DNA from: JAAZDN01 sp964440875
GTDB taxonomy: Bacteria > Bacillota_I > Bacilli_A > Erysipelotrichales > Erysipelotrichaceae
Assembly: GCA_964440875.1 (NCBI GenBank)
Contig: CAYTTS010000004.1
Coordinates: 1-34,028, forward strand
Direction: 5' to 3'
Length of the DNA stretch: 34,028 nt
Shown: positions 23,841-31,612 of the stretch, piece by piece
Numbering within the stretch: the stretch's first letter is position 1
Layout of the letters: every line of letters starts with the position of its first letter
Notes under the pieces: generated by a model
The model's input: only the letters and a program-made list of their open reading frames with translations
What the model was told of the DNA's origin: nothing
Database searches by the model: none
Program-made: the position numbers and the translations under genes

Positions 23841-25166
23841 ATGGCATTTGAATCATTAAGTGATAAGTTAAATACAACCTTTAGAAACCTTTCTGGTAAG
23901 GGTAAGTTAACTGAGAAAAACATGGAAGACATTTTAGTTGAGATTAGAAAAGCAATGATTGAATCTGACGTTAACTATCGTGTCGTTAATACATTCTTAC
24001 AAAATGTAAAAGAGAAGATGTTAGGTCAAAAAGTAATTGAATCAGTTAATCCATCAGAGATGACTGTTAAAATTGTTTATGATGAGCTTAAAGAATTATT
24101 AGGTAGTGAAACTGCTGAGATTGAATATGCTGAAGATGGTATAACAACAATAATGTTAGTGGGGCTTCAAGGTACTGGTAAGACGACGAGTGTTGGTAAG
24201 ATTGCTAATGTTTTAAAAAATAAGCAAAATCGTAAACCACTGATTATTGCGGCGGATATCATTCGACCAGCGGCAATTGAACAACTTCAAACATTAGGTG
24301 AAGCTATTGATGTTGAGGTATTTACTTTAGGTATTGAAGTAAGTGCGCACGAAACAGTTAGACAAGGTATGGAATATGCCAAAGCTAATAATTATGACAC
24401 AGTCTTTATTGATACGGCTGGTCGTCTTCATATTGATGAAGACTTAATGAATGAGTTAAGTGATATTAAAACTTTAGTTAATCCAAATGAAATACTATTA
24501 ACAGTTGATGCAATGACGGGGCAAGATATTATTAATGTTGCTCAAAGTTTCAATGATCTATTGGCTATTAGTGGTTTGGTTGTAACTAAGTTAGATGGTG
24601 ATGCTCGTGGTGGGGCAGTATTATCAGTTAAGTCAGTAACAAATGTACCGGTTAAATTTGTTGGTACAGGTGAGAAGATTGAAGATTTAGATATCTTTTA
24701 TCCAGATCGTATGGCTGATCGTATTATGGGTATGGGTGATATCGTATCTTTAGTTGAACAAGCTGAAGAGAAGATGGATATGGAAGCGGCTGAGAAGAGT
24801 GCTGAGCGTATGATGAAGGGTGAGTTTACTCTTGAGGATATGTTAGTCCAATTTGATCAGATTAACCGTATGGGTCCATTAGGTGGGCTTTTAAAGATGG
24901 TTCCAGGTCTAAACCAGATGACAAAAGATTTTGATACTGATGGTGCTGAGGATGCGATGAAACAATCTAAAGCGATTATTAGATCAATGACAATAGAAGA
25001 AAGACAAAACCCAAGAATTATTAGAACATCTAGAATTAATCGTATTGCTAAAGGTAGTGGTACAACTAGGCGTGATGTTACTCAATTATTAAAACAGTAT
25101 GACAAAATGAAGAGTCAAATGCGTATGGTCTCTCGTATGTTTGCTGGTGGCAAAATGCCATTTTAA
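23841..25166 (+). CDS. ffh: Signal recognition particle protein Ffh (SRP54)
   Basis: Ffh binds signal sequences and 4.5S/scRNA and docks with FtsY to target proteins to the membrane. It has 441 residues with an N domain (1-95), a GTPase domain (GLQGTGKTT at 108-116, DTAGR at 191-195, TKLDG at 249-253) and a C-terminal methionine-rich M domain (from about 300, with MGPLGGLLKMVPG and RMVSRMFAGGKMPF). TTAAGGAGTGG precedes the ATG, 13 bases after thiI, so it is probably the last gene of the ezrA-nifZ-thiI-ffh unit. In most Firmicutes ffh lies in a ylxM-ffh-rpsP cluster. Neither partner is seen here. Confidence 0.98.
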   Translation: MAFESLSDKLNTTFRNLSGKGKLTEKNMEDILVEIRKAMIESDVNYRVVNTFLQNVKEKMLGQKVIESVNPSEMTVKIVYDELKELLGSETAEIEYAEDGITTIMLVGLQGTGKTTSVGKIANVLKNKQNRKPLIIAADIIRPAAIEQLQTLGEAIDVEVFTLGIEVSAHETVRQGMEYAKANNYDTVFIDTAGRLHIDEDLMNELSDIKTLVNPNEILLTVDAMTGQDIINVAQSFNDLLAISGLVVTKLDGDARGGAVLSVKSVTNVPVKFVGTGEKIEDLDIFYPDRMADRIMGMGDIVSLVEQAEEKMDMEAAEKSAERMMKGEFTLEDMLVQFDQINRMGPLGGLLKMVPGLNQMTKDFDTDGAEDAMKQSKAIIRSMTIEERQNPRIIRTSRINRIAKGSGTTRRDVTQLLKQYDKMKSQMRMVSRMFAGGKMPF

Positions 25167-25170
25167 ACTT

Positions 25171-25197
25171 AACCACAACTTAATGTTGTGGTTTTTT
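25171..25197 (+). terminator. Terminator of ffh
   Basis: A 9-bp stem AACCACAAC (25171-25179) / GTTGTGGTT (25185-25193) with the loop TTAAT is followed by six T's, ending two bases before the run of N's. Confidence 0.9.
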
Positions 25198-25198
25198 A

Positions 25199-25298
25199 NN
25201 NNNNNNNNNNNNNNNNNNNNNNNNNNNNNNNNNNNNNNNNNNNNNNNNNNNNNNNNNNNNNNNNNNNNNNNNNNNNNNNNNNNNNNNNNNNNNNNNNN
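25199..25298. other. Assembly gap of 100 N
   Basis: Exactly 100 undetermined bases, the conventional size for a gap of unknown length. The sequences on either side may not be neighbours at this distance. Confidence 0.95.
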
Positions 25299-25487
25299 AA
25301 TATTAAAAATAATAAATTCGTTATTAAGATTAGTCTTACTTTCATATTATGTGTAAGTATTTCTTATTTAAGTATTTTAAGAAGTGAATTAGTTAATGTT
25401 TATAATATGATCAATAATTTCTTGTTTGCCGATTTAATGGCACTTTCTAATAAGAAATCTATTGGTCTTTTTTATATAGTAACTTAG
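25299..25487 (+). CDS. Possible 3' end of an unidentified gene after the gap (partial)
   Basis: One frame stays open for 62 codons from the gap edge to the TAG at 25485-25487. It contains a hydrophobic stretch (VIKISLTFILCVSISYL) and codon use like the neighbouring genes. In such AT-rich DNA a chance open frame of this length is unlikely but possible. It has no recognised family. The following 99 bases up to pyrF hold only a weak A/T stem (25490-25515) and the pyrF promoter. Confidence 0.35.
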   Translation, partial: NIKNNKFVIKISLTFILCVSISYLSILRSELVNVYNMINNFLFADLMALSNKKSIGLFYIVT

Positions 25488-25518
25488 TTATTATTAAAAG
25501 CTGAAGATTAATAATTTA

Positions 25519-25547
25519 TTGTTAACTATATTTATGGGTGCTATTAA
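25519..25547 (+). promoter_or_regulatory. Possible promoter of pyrF-pyrE
   Basis: TTGTTA (25519-25524), a 17-base spacer ending in TGC, and TATTAA (25542-25547) would start transcription near 25554. I see no PyrR-type attenuator between it and pyrF. Confidence 0.45.
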
Positions 25548-25586
25548 GATAAAAGTATTTAATAAGTAAAGAAAGGGTGTTTATAA

Positions 25587-26270
25587 ATGAGTAAGAATAA
25601 CGTAATTGTTGCATTAGATTTTGATAAGGTAAGTGTAGTTGAAGACTTTCTTGAATTATTTGATCAAGAGATTTATGTAAAAGTTGGTATGGAATTATTT
25701 TATAATGCTGGTGGTCAGTTCTTAGAAGTTATTAAAGCCAAAGGTCATAAAATTTTCTTAGACTTAAAATTACATGACATTCCAAATACTGTTGAGCGTT
25801 CAATGCGAATCTTAAAAGATTTAAATGTTGATATGGTTAATGTTCATGCTGCAGGTGGCTTAGAGATGATGAAGGCTGCAAGAAGAGGTTTAGGTGACGA
25901 TGTGCTTCTACTTGCGGTAACACAGCTTACTTCAACTAGTGAAGAAGCGATGCAGAGTCAACAATTAATTAACGTTTCATTAGAAGAGTCAGTTGTAAAT
26001 TATGCAAAATTAGCTGAAGAGGCTGGATGTGACGGTGTTGTTTGCTCACCATTGGAGTCAAAGTTAATCCATGATAATACAAAAGAAGATTTTTTAACAG
26101 TAACACCTGGTATTAGAGAAGAGAGTAATGAGGTTGGTGATCAAGTTCGTATCACAACACCAAGTAAGGCGAAAGAATTAGGTTCAAACTATATCGTAGT
26201 TGGAAGACCTATAACTAGATCAACAGATCCAAAGGCAGCATATAATAGAATATTAAAGGAGTTTAACTAA
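25587..26270 (+). CDS. pyrF: Orotidine 5'-phosphate decarboxylase
   Basis: PyrF converts OMP to UMP, the last step of pyrimidine synthesis. The 227-residue TIM barrel shows the catalytic residues: D11 (VALDFD), K32 (VKVGMELF), and D59, K61 and D64 in LDLKLHDIP. The phosphate loop is near the C-terminus (GSNYIVVGRPITRS). AAGAAAGGGTG precedes the ATG. Its TAA is followed immediately by the pyrE ATG. Confidence 0.97.
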   Translation: MSKNNVIVALDFDKVSVVEDFLELFDQEIYVKVGMELFYNAGGQFLEVIKAKGHKIFLDLKLHDIPNTVERSMRILKDLNVDMVNVHAAGGLEMMKAARRGLGDDVLLLAVTQLTSTSEEAMQSQQLINVSLEESVVNYAKLAEEAGCDGVVCSPLESKLIHDNTKEDFLTVTPGIREESNEVGDQVRITTPSKAKELGSNYIVVGRPITRSTDPKAAYNRILKEFN

Positions 26271-26909
26271 ATGTATAAATCAAAAGAAATCGCAAAATTA
26301 TTATTAGATATTAAGGCCGTAACTTTAAGTCCAGAAGCGCCATATACATGGGCTAGTGGTATTAAAAGTCCGATTTATTGTGACAATCGTTTAACGATTA
26401 GTTACCCAAAGGTTCGTAAAATAATTAGTGAAGAGTTAGTGAAGTTAATTAAAAATGAATACCCAGAAGTTGAGGCAATTGTCGGTACCGCAACTGCGGG
26501 TATTCCACAAGCAGCTTGGGTATCAGATATGATGGAGCTTCCAATGGCTTATGTTAGATCAAGTAGTAAGGCTCATGGAAAAAATAATCAAATTGAAGGT
26601 CAATTAAAGGCTGGAACTAAGGTTGTAGTTATTGAAGACTTAATCTCAACTGGTGGATCAAGTATACAGGCATGTGAAGCTTTAATTGAGGCTGGTATTG
26701 AAGTTTTATCAGTAGTATCAATCTTCTCTTATGAGATGTTAAAAGCTAGTGAAAACTTTAAAAAAGCGAATATTAATTTTAAATCTTTAGTAACACTAAG
26801 TATTTTAAAAGAAGAGGCAGTAAAGCTAAACTATATTAATGATGATAGCTTAGATAGTATTGCGCTTTGGGCACAAGATCCAGAAGAATATACAAAACAA
26901 TATCTTTAA
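26271..26909 (+). CDS. pyrE: Orotate phosphoribosyltransferase
   Basis: PyrE joins orotate and PRPP to give OMP, the substrate of PyrF. It has 212 residues. The PRPP-binding signature VVVIEDLISTGGSS lies at 118-131, and the entry region has APYTWASGIKSPIYCDNR. It begins directly after the pyrF stop, with AAAGGAGT in the pyrF 3' end as ribosome-binding site. Only these two steps are present here; the earlier pyr genes and pyrR must lie elsewhere or be missing. Confidence 0.97.
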   Translation: MYKSKEIAKLLLDIKAVTLSPEAPYTWASGIKSPIYCDNRLTISYPKVRKIISEELVKLIKNEYPEVEAIVGTATAGIPQAAWVSDMMELPMAYVRSSSKAHGKNNQIEGQLKAGTKVVVIEDLISTGGSSIQACEALIEAGIEVLSVVSIFSYEMLKASENFKKANINFKSLVTLSILKEEAVKLNYINDDSLDSIALWAQDPEEYTKQYL

Positions 26910-26913
26910 AATG

Positions 26914-26935
26914 ACTCTCGAAAGAGAGTTTTTTT
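26914..26935 (+). terminator. Terminator of pyrF-pyrE
   Basis: The stem ACTCTC (26914-26919) / GAGAGT (26924-26929) closes a stable GAAA tetraloop and is followed by seven T's. Confidence 0.9.
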
Positions 26936-26954
26936 AATCGATTTTTAATTATCA

Positions 26955-26984
26955 TTGGAATCATTTCGAAAAAATTGGTATAAT
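26955..26984 (+). promoter_or_regulatory. Promoter of the SNF2 helicase gene
   Basis: TTGGAA (26955-26960), an 18-base spacer with TGG next to the -10, and perfect TATAAT (26979-26984) put the transcription start near 26991, so translation must start later, at 27006. Confidence 0.7.
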
Positions 26985-27005
26985 AACTATTCGGGTGATG
27001 GAGAA

Positions 27006-30000
27006 ATGCACAAAATAGATATAGATAAATTGAGCGAAGATTATAGAAATATTTTAAAGGGTAAAGATTACTTTGAAGATATTTCAATCTTTGATAGCTT
27101 TGAGTATGAAACTAATGGAGATAGAGCGATAATTGTATCCTCTTTAGAAACTTCATTTAATGTTTATAATACTTATATAAGAGTTTTTGGGGAAGACATT
27201 CATTTTGAGTGTTCATGTAGTGAACTTGATCGTCATAATGCGTGTAGTCATGTAGTTGGGACTATTTGCTTATTTAATAAGATGCGTTTTGAAAAAGATA
27301 AAAGAAATCTTTCTAAAAATGAGTTTAAACGACTTAAGGTTGATTTAATTGAAACTCACTTAGAGGAAGAGCGTGCTAAAAGGTTTAATGAAGAGTACAA
27401 GGTTAAGAAAGATTTAGGTAACCAACTTTTACAAGACTTTAATAATGAAGAGATTATTCAATTAAATAGTATTGTAAATGATGGCTTATATAATATTGAG
27501 TTTGAATTTGAGATTGAAGTTAAGACATCTTTTACTAAGACATTAGATTTTCCACAAATATTTGTTAAGTGTAAAGTTGGTTTAGATCAAATGTATGTTA
27601 TTAGAGATCTAAATGAACTGTTTGCAAATATAAGAGAGAATAAGGAACATCGTTATGGGGCAAAACTTAACTTTATTCATGATTTAAATGCTTTTAATAG
27701 TGAAGTAAGTAAGATTTTACCTAAGTTTGAAAGATACTACTTAGAAAATAATGAAAATGCTCGTGGTATTATGATTGATGCTGAAAATATTGATGACTTT
27801 TTTAATATTATTAAATCATACCCAAGCCATTTAACAAATATTAATATTATTGAAGAAGATTATTTGATGAAGTTAAATGTTGAAGAACTTGAAAATAAAG
27901 AGTTTAAATTAAGTATTGATGAGGAAAATGATATCTACTTTACAGGTAAGTATATGTATATGATTAGTCCTAAAACAATTAAACGTTTAAAGTTCACTGA
28001 TAATAAAAATTATACACTTGCAAAAGCACTAATTAAGGAAACTTATACAATATTATCGGAGAATGATTTATTAGTTATTTTAAATATGTTGGATGAAAAA
28101 CATATTAACTTAAGTGGTTATACAATTACGGAAGTTTCGACACTAAAACCTTCAGTATATATTGATTTAGAAGATAATAGTATTAAGGTTGATGCTAAGA
28201 TTGAGTTGGCCGATAGTAGTGAGAGTATCTTTAACGATAAGTATGCTCAGGATTTAAATGTTTCTAAGGTTAAGTTTTTATTAGAGTCATTTGATGGTAA
28301 GTTGAAAAATGAAGCTATTTATATGCCATTAGATAATGATAAGACTTATCGCTTCTTAGGCGAAGCCCTACCTTTCTTAGATAAGGTTAGTAAGGTTTAT
28401 GCTAATGAGACTTTAAGAAATATTAAACGTCCTTCAAAGTTAGATATTAGTATCGGTGTTAATGTGAATAATAATTTACTTCATGTAGATGTTAGTAGTA
28501 TAAAGTATAGTAAAGAAGAGTTAGAGTCAATTTTAGCAGCTTATCGTCAGAAAAAACGCTTTGTTAGATTAAGTAGTGGTGAAATTATTAATCTTATTTC
28601 GGATGAGTTAGCGGACTTAGAGAAGCTATCGCATAATCTTGGTATTAACTCTCAGGATATTTTAGCTGATGACTTAGAAGTACCACTTTATCGTTCACTA
28701 CAACTTGAGAGTGAGGCTAGTCTTTTAAATAATTTAAAGATTAATTTGAGTGAACAAGTTGCGATATTTAATAATAAGTTTAGAGATCAAAAGATCGATG
28801 ACATTAGTATTGATGATAACTTTAAAGATATCTTAAAAGATTATCAAAAGTTTGGTGTTAGATGGATGAGTTTATTATCATCTTATGGTTTTAATGGTAT
28901 TTTAGCAGATGATATGGGACTTGGTAAGACACTACAAGTTATTGCTCTTTTAGAGAGTAATAAAGGTGATAAACCTAGCATTGTCGTTGCACCTGCATCA
29001 TTATTATATAACTGGGAATCTGAATTAATTAAATTTAATTCAAGTTTAAAATATACGGCGGTACATGGGACTAAGCTTGAGCGCGATGAGTTAATTAAGC
29101 TTGGTAAGGATTCTGATCTTATAATTACTACTTATGACTATTTAAGAAATGATAGTGAAGAGTATAATGATATTGATTTTGCTTATGTTGTAATTGATGA
29201 AGCTCAGTATATTAAAAACCAAAGAACTTTAACTGCTAAAGCGGTCAAAACATTAAAATCTGATCATAAGTTAGCATTAACAGGTACGCCAATTGAAAAT
29301 ACCTTAGCCGAGTTATGGTCTATCTTTGATTTCATTATGCCTGGATACTTATATAACTATAATTACTTTAAGACTAATTTTGAAACACCGATTATTCGAG
29401 ATGAAGATTTAACTGTTTCAAAACACTTAAGAGCATTAGTTGAACCTTTTATTTTAAGAAGAATTAAAAAAGATGTATTAAAAGATTTACCAGATAAGAT
29501 TGAAAAAGTATTAAGAGTTGAGTTTAGTGAAGCTGAAGAAAAATTATACTTTGCAAAACTTGCTCAAGGAAGTAAGGATATTAAGGATTTATTTGATACT
29601 GAAAAAGTCGATAACATAATGATACTTAAACTTTTAACAGAGTTAAGACAATTATGTATTGATCCAAGATTAATTTATGATGATATAAATAGAACTTCAT
29701 CAAAGATTAATGCTTGTATGGAAATACTAGATAACTTTAAGATTAATAAGCAAAAAACATTATTGTTCTCATCATTTACTAGATCACTTGATCTAATTGA
29801 GGCTGAACTTAAAGAGGCTGGTATATCTTATTACAAACTAACAGGATCAAATACTAAAGAGGAGAGAAGAGAGCTTGTAGAAGCTTTCCAGAATGATGAT
29901 ACATTAGTCTTCTTAATCTCATTAAAAGCTGCTGGTGTCGGTTTAAACCTTACTGCAGCTGAAAATGTTATTCACTTTGACCCTTGGTGGAACGTAGCTG

Positions 30001-30209
30001 CTGAAAATCAGGCAAGTGACCGTGCTCACCGTATTGGTCAGTCAAAAAATGTTCAAGTATTTAAGTTTGTTATGAAAGATTCAATTGAAGAGAAAATCTT
30101 GAAAATGCAAGAACGTAAACAAGAGTTGACAGATATCTTTGTTGAAGGCGCAAGTGGTAGTTTTGCATCACTTTCAAAAGAAGACATCATGCAATTATTT
30201 AAGCGATAA
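27006..30209 (+). CDS. SNF2-family helicase with an N-terminal SWIM zinc domain
   Basis: This large SF2 ATPase of 1067 residues is of the bacterial HepA/YwqA type. The SWIM zinc motif CxC-x(n)-CxH uses C69, C71, C80 and H82. A long middle region (about 130-600) corresponds to the SNF2-associated part. The motor then follows: DMGLGKT at 636-642 (Walker A), DEAQ at 731-734 (Walker B), LTGTPIEN, and in the second lobe FDPWWNVAAENQASDRAHRIGQ with HRIGQ at 1008-1012. Such proteins move along double-stranded DNA or remodel protein-DNA complexes; the exact role of bacterial SWIM-SNF2 proteins is not well defined. The start is ATG 27006 after GGGTGATGGAG, because the promoter lies just upstream. It is monocistronic, with no clear terminator. 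Confidence 0.94.
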   Translation: MHKIDIDKLSEDYRNILKGKDYFEDISIFDSFEYETNGDRAIIVSSLETSFNVYNTYIRVFGEDIHFECSCSELDRHNACSHVVGTICLFNKMRFEKDKRNLSKNEFKRLKVDLIETHLEEERAKRFNEEYKVKKDLGNQLLQDFNNEEIIQLNSIVNDGLYNIEFEFEIEVKTSFTKTLDFPQIFVKCKVGLDQMYVIRDLNELFANIRENKEHRYGAKLNFIHDLNAFNSEVSKILPKFERYYLENNENARGIMIDAENIDDFFNIIKSYPSHLTNINIIEEDYLMKLNVEELENKEFKLSIDEENDIYFTGKYMYMISPKTIKRLKFTDNKNYTLAKALIKETYTILSENDLLVILNMLDEKHINLSGYTITEVSTLKPSVYIDLEDNSIKVDAKIELADSSESIFNDKYAQDLNVSKVKFLLESFDGKLKNEAIYMPLDNDKTYRFLGEALPFLDKVSKVYANETLRNIKRPSKLDISIGVNVNNNLLHVDVSSIKYSKEELESILAAYRQKKRFVRLSSGEIINLISDELADLEKLSHNLGINSQDILADDLEVPLYRSLQLESEASLLNNLKINLSEQVAIFNNKFRDQKIDDISIDDNFKDILKDYQKFGVRWMSLLSSYGFNGILADDMGLGKTLQVIALLESNKGDKPSIVVAPASLLYNWESELIKFNSSLKYTAVHGTKLERDELIKLGKDSDLIITTYDYLRNDSEEYNDIDFAYVVIDEAQYIKNQRTLTAKAVKTLKSDHKLALTGTPIENTLAELWSIFDFIMPGYLYNYNYFKTNFETPIIRDEDLTVSKHLRALVEPFILRRIKKDVLKDLPDKIEKVLRVEFSEAEEKLYFAKLAQGSKDIKDLFDTEKVDNIMILKLLTELRQLCIDPRLIYDDINRTSSKINACMEILDNFKINKQKTLLFSSFTRSLDLIEAELKEAGISYYKLTGSNTKEERRELVEAFQNDDTLVFLISLKAAGVGLNLTAAENVIHFDPWWNVAAENQASDRAHRIGQSKNVQVFKFVMKDSIEEKILKMQERKQELTDIFVEGASGSFASLSKEDIMQLFKR

Positions 30210-30244
30210 GAAAAAATAGAATACTCCAGATAAGATAAAAGGTA

Positions 30245-30250
30245 TATAAT
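30245..30250 (+). promoter_or_regulatory. -10 box upstream of the DUF2871 gene
   Basis: A perfect TATAAT 30 bases before the ATG gives a start of transcription near 30257. No convincing -35 is visible, so the call is tentative. Confidence 0.4.
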
Positions 30251-30280
30251 TAATATGAATTTTTAAAAGGAGATGTTTGT

Positions 30281-30691
30281 ATGAGTAAAAAGTATTTTAA
30301 TTACGCGTTTATTTACGCAGTTGTAGCGATGTTAATGGGAGCATTTTATCGAGAGTTCACAAAGTTCTTCGCTTTTAGTGGGAAATCAACACTTTCGATA
30401 ATCCATACTCACTACTTTGCCATGGGAATGATATTCTTTATGTTATTAACATTATTTGAATATAACTTAAAGTTCTCAAAAACTAAACATATAAAGAAAG
30501 CTATCATTGCATACAATGTAGCCCTAAATGTTACTGGTTTAATTTTTCTAATCAGAGGTATTCTTACAGTTATGGCGTATAGTCTTTCTAAAGGCTTATC
30601 TGCTTCACTATCAGGAATATCAGGCTTAAGCCATATAACTCTATTGATCTCATTAGTTTATATTTTATTATCAATCAAAAAATCTTTATAG
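30281..30691 (+). CDS. DUF2871 family membrane protein
   Basis: The 136-residue protein has four membrane spans (about 8-20, 44-60, 74-96 and 116-133). The conserved features GAFYREFTKF and IHTHYFAMGMIFF, with H42 and H44, are typical of DUF2871, a family of unknown function. Conserved histidines at a membrane boundary could bind metal or haem, but that is only a thought. AAAAGGAGATG precedes the ATG. It is a single gene followed by a strong terminator. Confidence 0.85.
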   Translation: MSKKYFNYAFIYAVVAMLMGAFYREFTKFFAFSGKSTLSIIHTHYFAMGMIFFMLLTLFEYNLKFSKTKHIKKAIIAYNVALNVTGLIFLIRGILTVMAYSLSKGLSASLSGISGLSHITLLISLVYILLSIKKSL

Positions 30692-30700
30692 TAAAAGAAT

Positions 30701-30731
30701 AGGTAGTTCATAATTATATGAACTACCTTTT
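30701..30731 (+). terminator. Terminator of the DUF2871 gene
   Basis: A 12-bp perfect stem AGGTAGTTCATA (30701-30712) / TATGAACTACCT (30717-30728) has the loop ATTA and a short T run. Confidence 0.8.
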
Positions 30732-30739
30732 AAATTGGA

Positions 30740-30765
30740 TAAAATAAAAACTCCCTTTAGGGAGT
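30740..30765 (-). terminator. Terminator of tRNA-Leu
   Basis: The arms ACTCCCT (30750-30756) and AGGGAGT (30759-30765) form a 7-bp stem. Read on the minus strand it is followed by TTTTATTTTAT (A-rich on the plus strand, 30740-30749). It lies 13 bases after the tRNA 3' end. Confidence 0.8.
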
Positions 30766-30778
30766 ATAATTTATTAAT

Positions 30779-30861
30779 TGGTGCGGATGAAGGGATTTGA
30801 ACCCCCACGATTTCTCGCCAGATTCTAAGTCTGGTGCGTCTGCCGATTCCGCCACATCCGC
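30779..30861 (-). tRNA. tRNA-Leu (anticodon UAG)
   Basis: On the minus strand, the acceptor stem GCGGATG (30861-30855) pairs with CATCCGC (30789-30783). It is followed by the discriminator A and an encoded CCA (30781-30779). The anticodon arm is CCAGA-CTTAGAA-TCTGG, giving anticodon TAG, which reads CUA/CUN leucine codons. A long variable arm (CGAGAAATCG) marks it as class II, and GGTTCAAATCC is the T arm. A consensus promoter lies 12 bases upstream. Confidence 0.97.
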
Positions 30862-30873
30862 GGCTGCCTAGAT

Positions 30874-30902
30874 ATTATAGCAAGGATTAGCCAGAAGTGC
30901 AA
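30874..30902 (-). promoter_or_regulatory. Promoter of tRNA-Leu
   Basis: On the minus strand TTGCAC (30902-30897), a 17-base spacer ending in TGC, and TATAAT (30879-30874) form a near-ideal promoter with an extended -10. It lies in the 57-base gap between the nuclease gene and the tRNA. Confidence 0.9.
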
Positions 30903-30918
30903 TAGTAAATTTAAAATA

Positions 30919-31482
30919 TTACTCTAAAGACCAAATACCTAGTTTTTTACTCTTCGCTCTTTCCTCAGCAGCCACTAATTTATTAAGTAATGATTTATCG
31001 ACAGTACTCTTTGAAACATACTTAATACTTGCCAAACCGTTCTCAACTAAGTATTCTTGTAAAAAGATATCATCGATAAATACCCAAGCTAATACACGAC
31101 CATACTTATCTACTTCATTATTTTTATCTTGTTTAAGTTCAATATTATTAGCTGACTCCAATAACTTACAAGTAGCATCACTTGCTTCTTTACCAAAAGC
31201 TTGAACAGGAGTATTAGGTTTCACTGTTTCAGGAGTATCTATTGCCAATAATCTTACAGTTTCACTATTCATTTTGAAAGTGTCACCATCAACACAACGT
31301 AAATCTTTACTACCTACTTCATACACAACTGCCGTTTCTCTATTTTCTAAGTAAACTTCATTATAGAAGTAAGTACCAAAACTTAAGGCAACAACTAAGA
31401 TAGTAACAAAAGTTTTATTTTTAAAATTCTTTTTAATAAATCTCTCTGCTTTATTAATACTTGATTTTTTTATTCTTTTCAT
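30919..31482 (-). CDS. Membrane-anchored SNase-type (thermonuclease family) nuclease
   Basis: The 187-residue protein has a basic N-terminus and one membrane span (about 24-41, TFVTILVVALSFGTYFY). A staphylococcal nuclease domain follows. The active-site set is present: D65 (CVDGDT), R77 (VRLLAIDTPE), D82, E85 and R129 (DKYGRVLAW). The domain is complete to GIWSLE. It would be a calcium-dependent DNA/RNA nuclease facing outward, for nutrient nucleotides, biofilm or host DNA. There is no cleavable signal site, so anchoring rather than release is inferred. AAGGTGAG precedes the ATG. It lies upstream of tRNA-Leu on the same strand. Confidence 0.93.
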   Translation of the reverse strand: MKRIKKSSINKAERFIKKNFKNKTFVTILVVALSFGTYFYNEVYLENRETAVVYEVGSKDLRCVDGDTFKMNSETVRLLAIDTPETVKPNTPVQAFGKEASDATCKLLESANNIELKQDKNNEVDKYGRVLAWVFIDDIFLQEYLVENGLASIKYVSKSTVDKSLLNKLVAAEERAKSKKLGIWSLE

Positions 31483-31612
31483 AATCTCACCTTATTTAAT
31501 ATATAAGATTATCAATTAGATACAAGTGATATGATTAATTAAGTTAAAATAATGCTTAATAAAATGAAATGAAGTACAATATTACAGATGATATAGTGAA
31601 AGAAGGTAAACG

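Noticed and set aside
25488..25586. PyrR-type attenuator or pyrimidine riboswitch before pyrF
   Set aside because: Neither a PyrR binding loop nor a GC hairpin with T run is present; only a weak A/T stem is seen. The part within the N gap cannot be judged.
26955..27005. Longer start of the SNF2 helicase at 26955
   Set aside because: It would place the promoter (-10 at 26979-26984) inside the gene. ATG 27006 has a ribosome-binding site and lies after the predicted transcription start.
31498..31525. Minus-strand promoter TTGTAT-16-TATATT for the nuclease gene
   Set aside because: The predicted transcription start would fall on the ribosome-binding site, leaving no usable leader.
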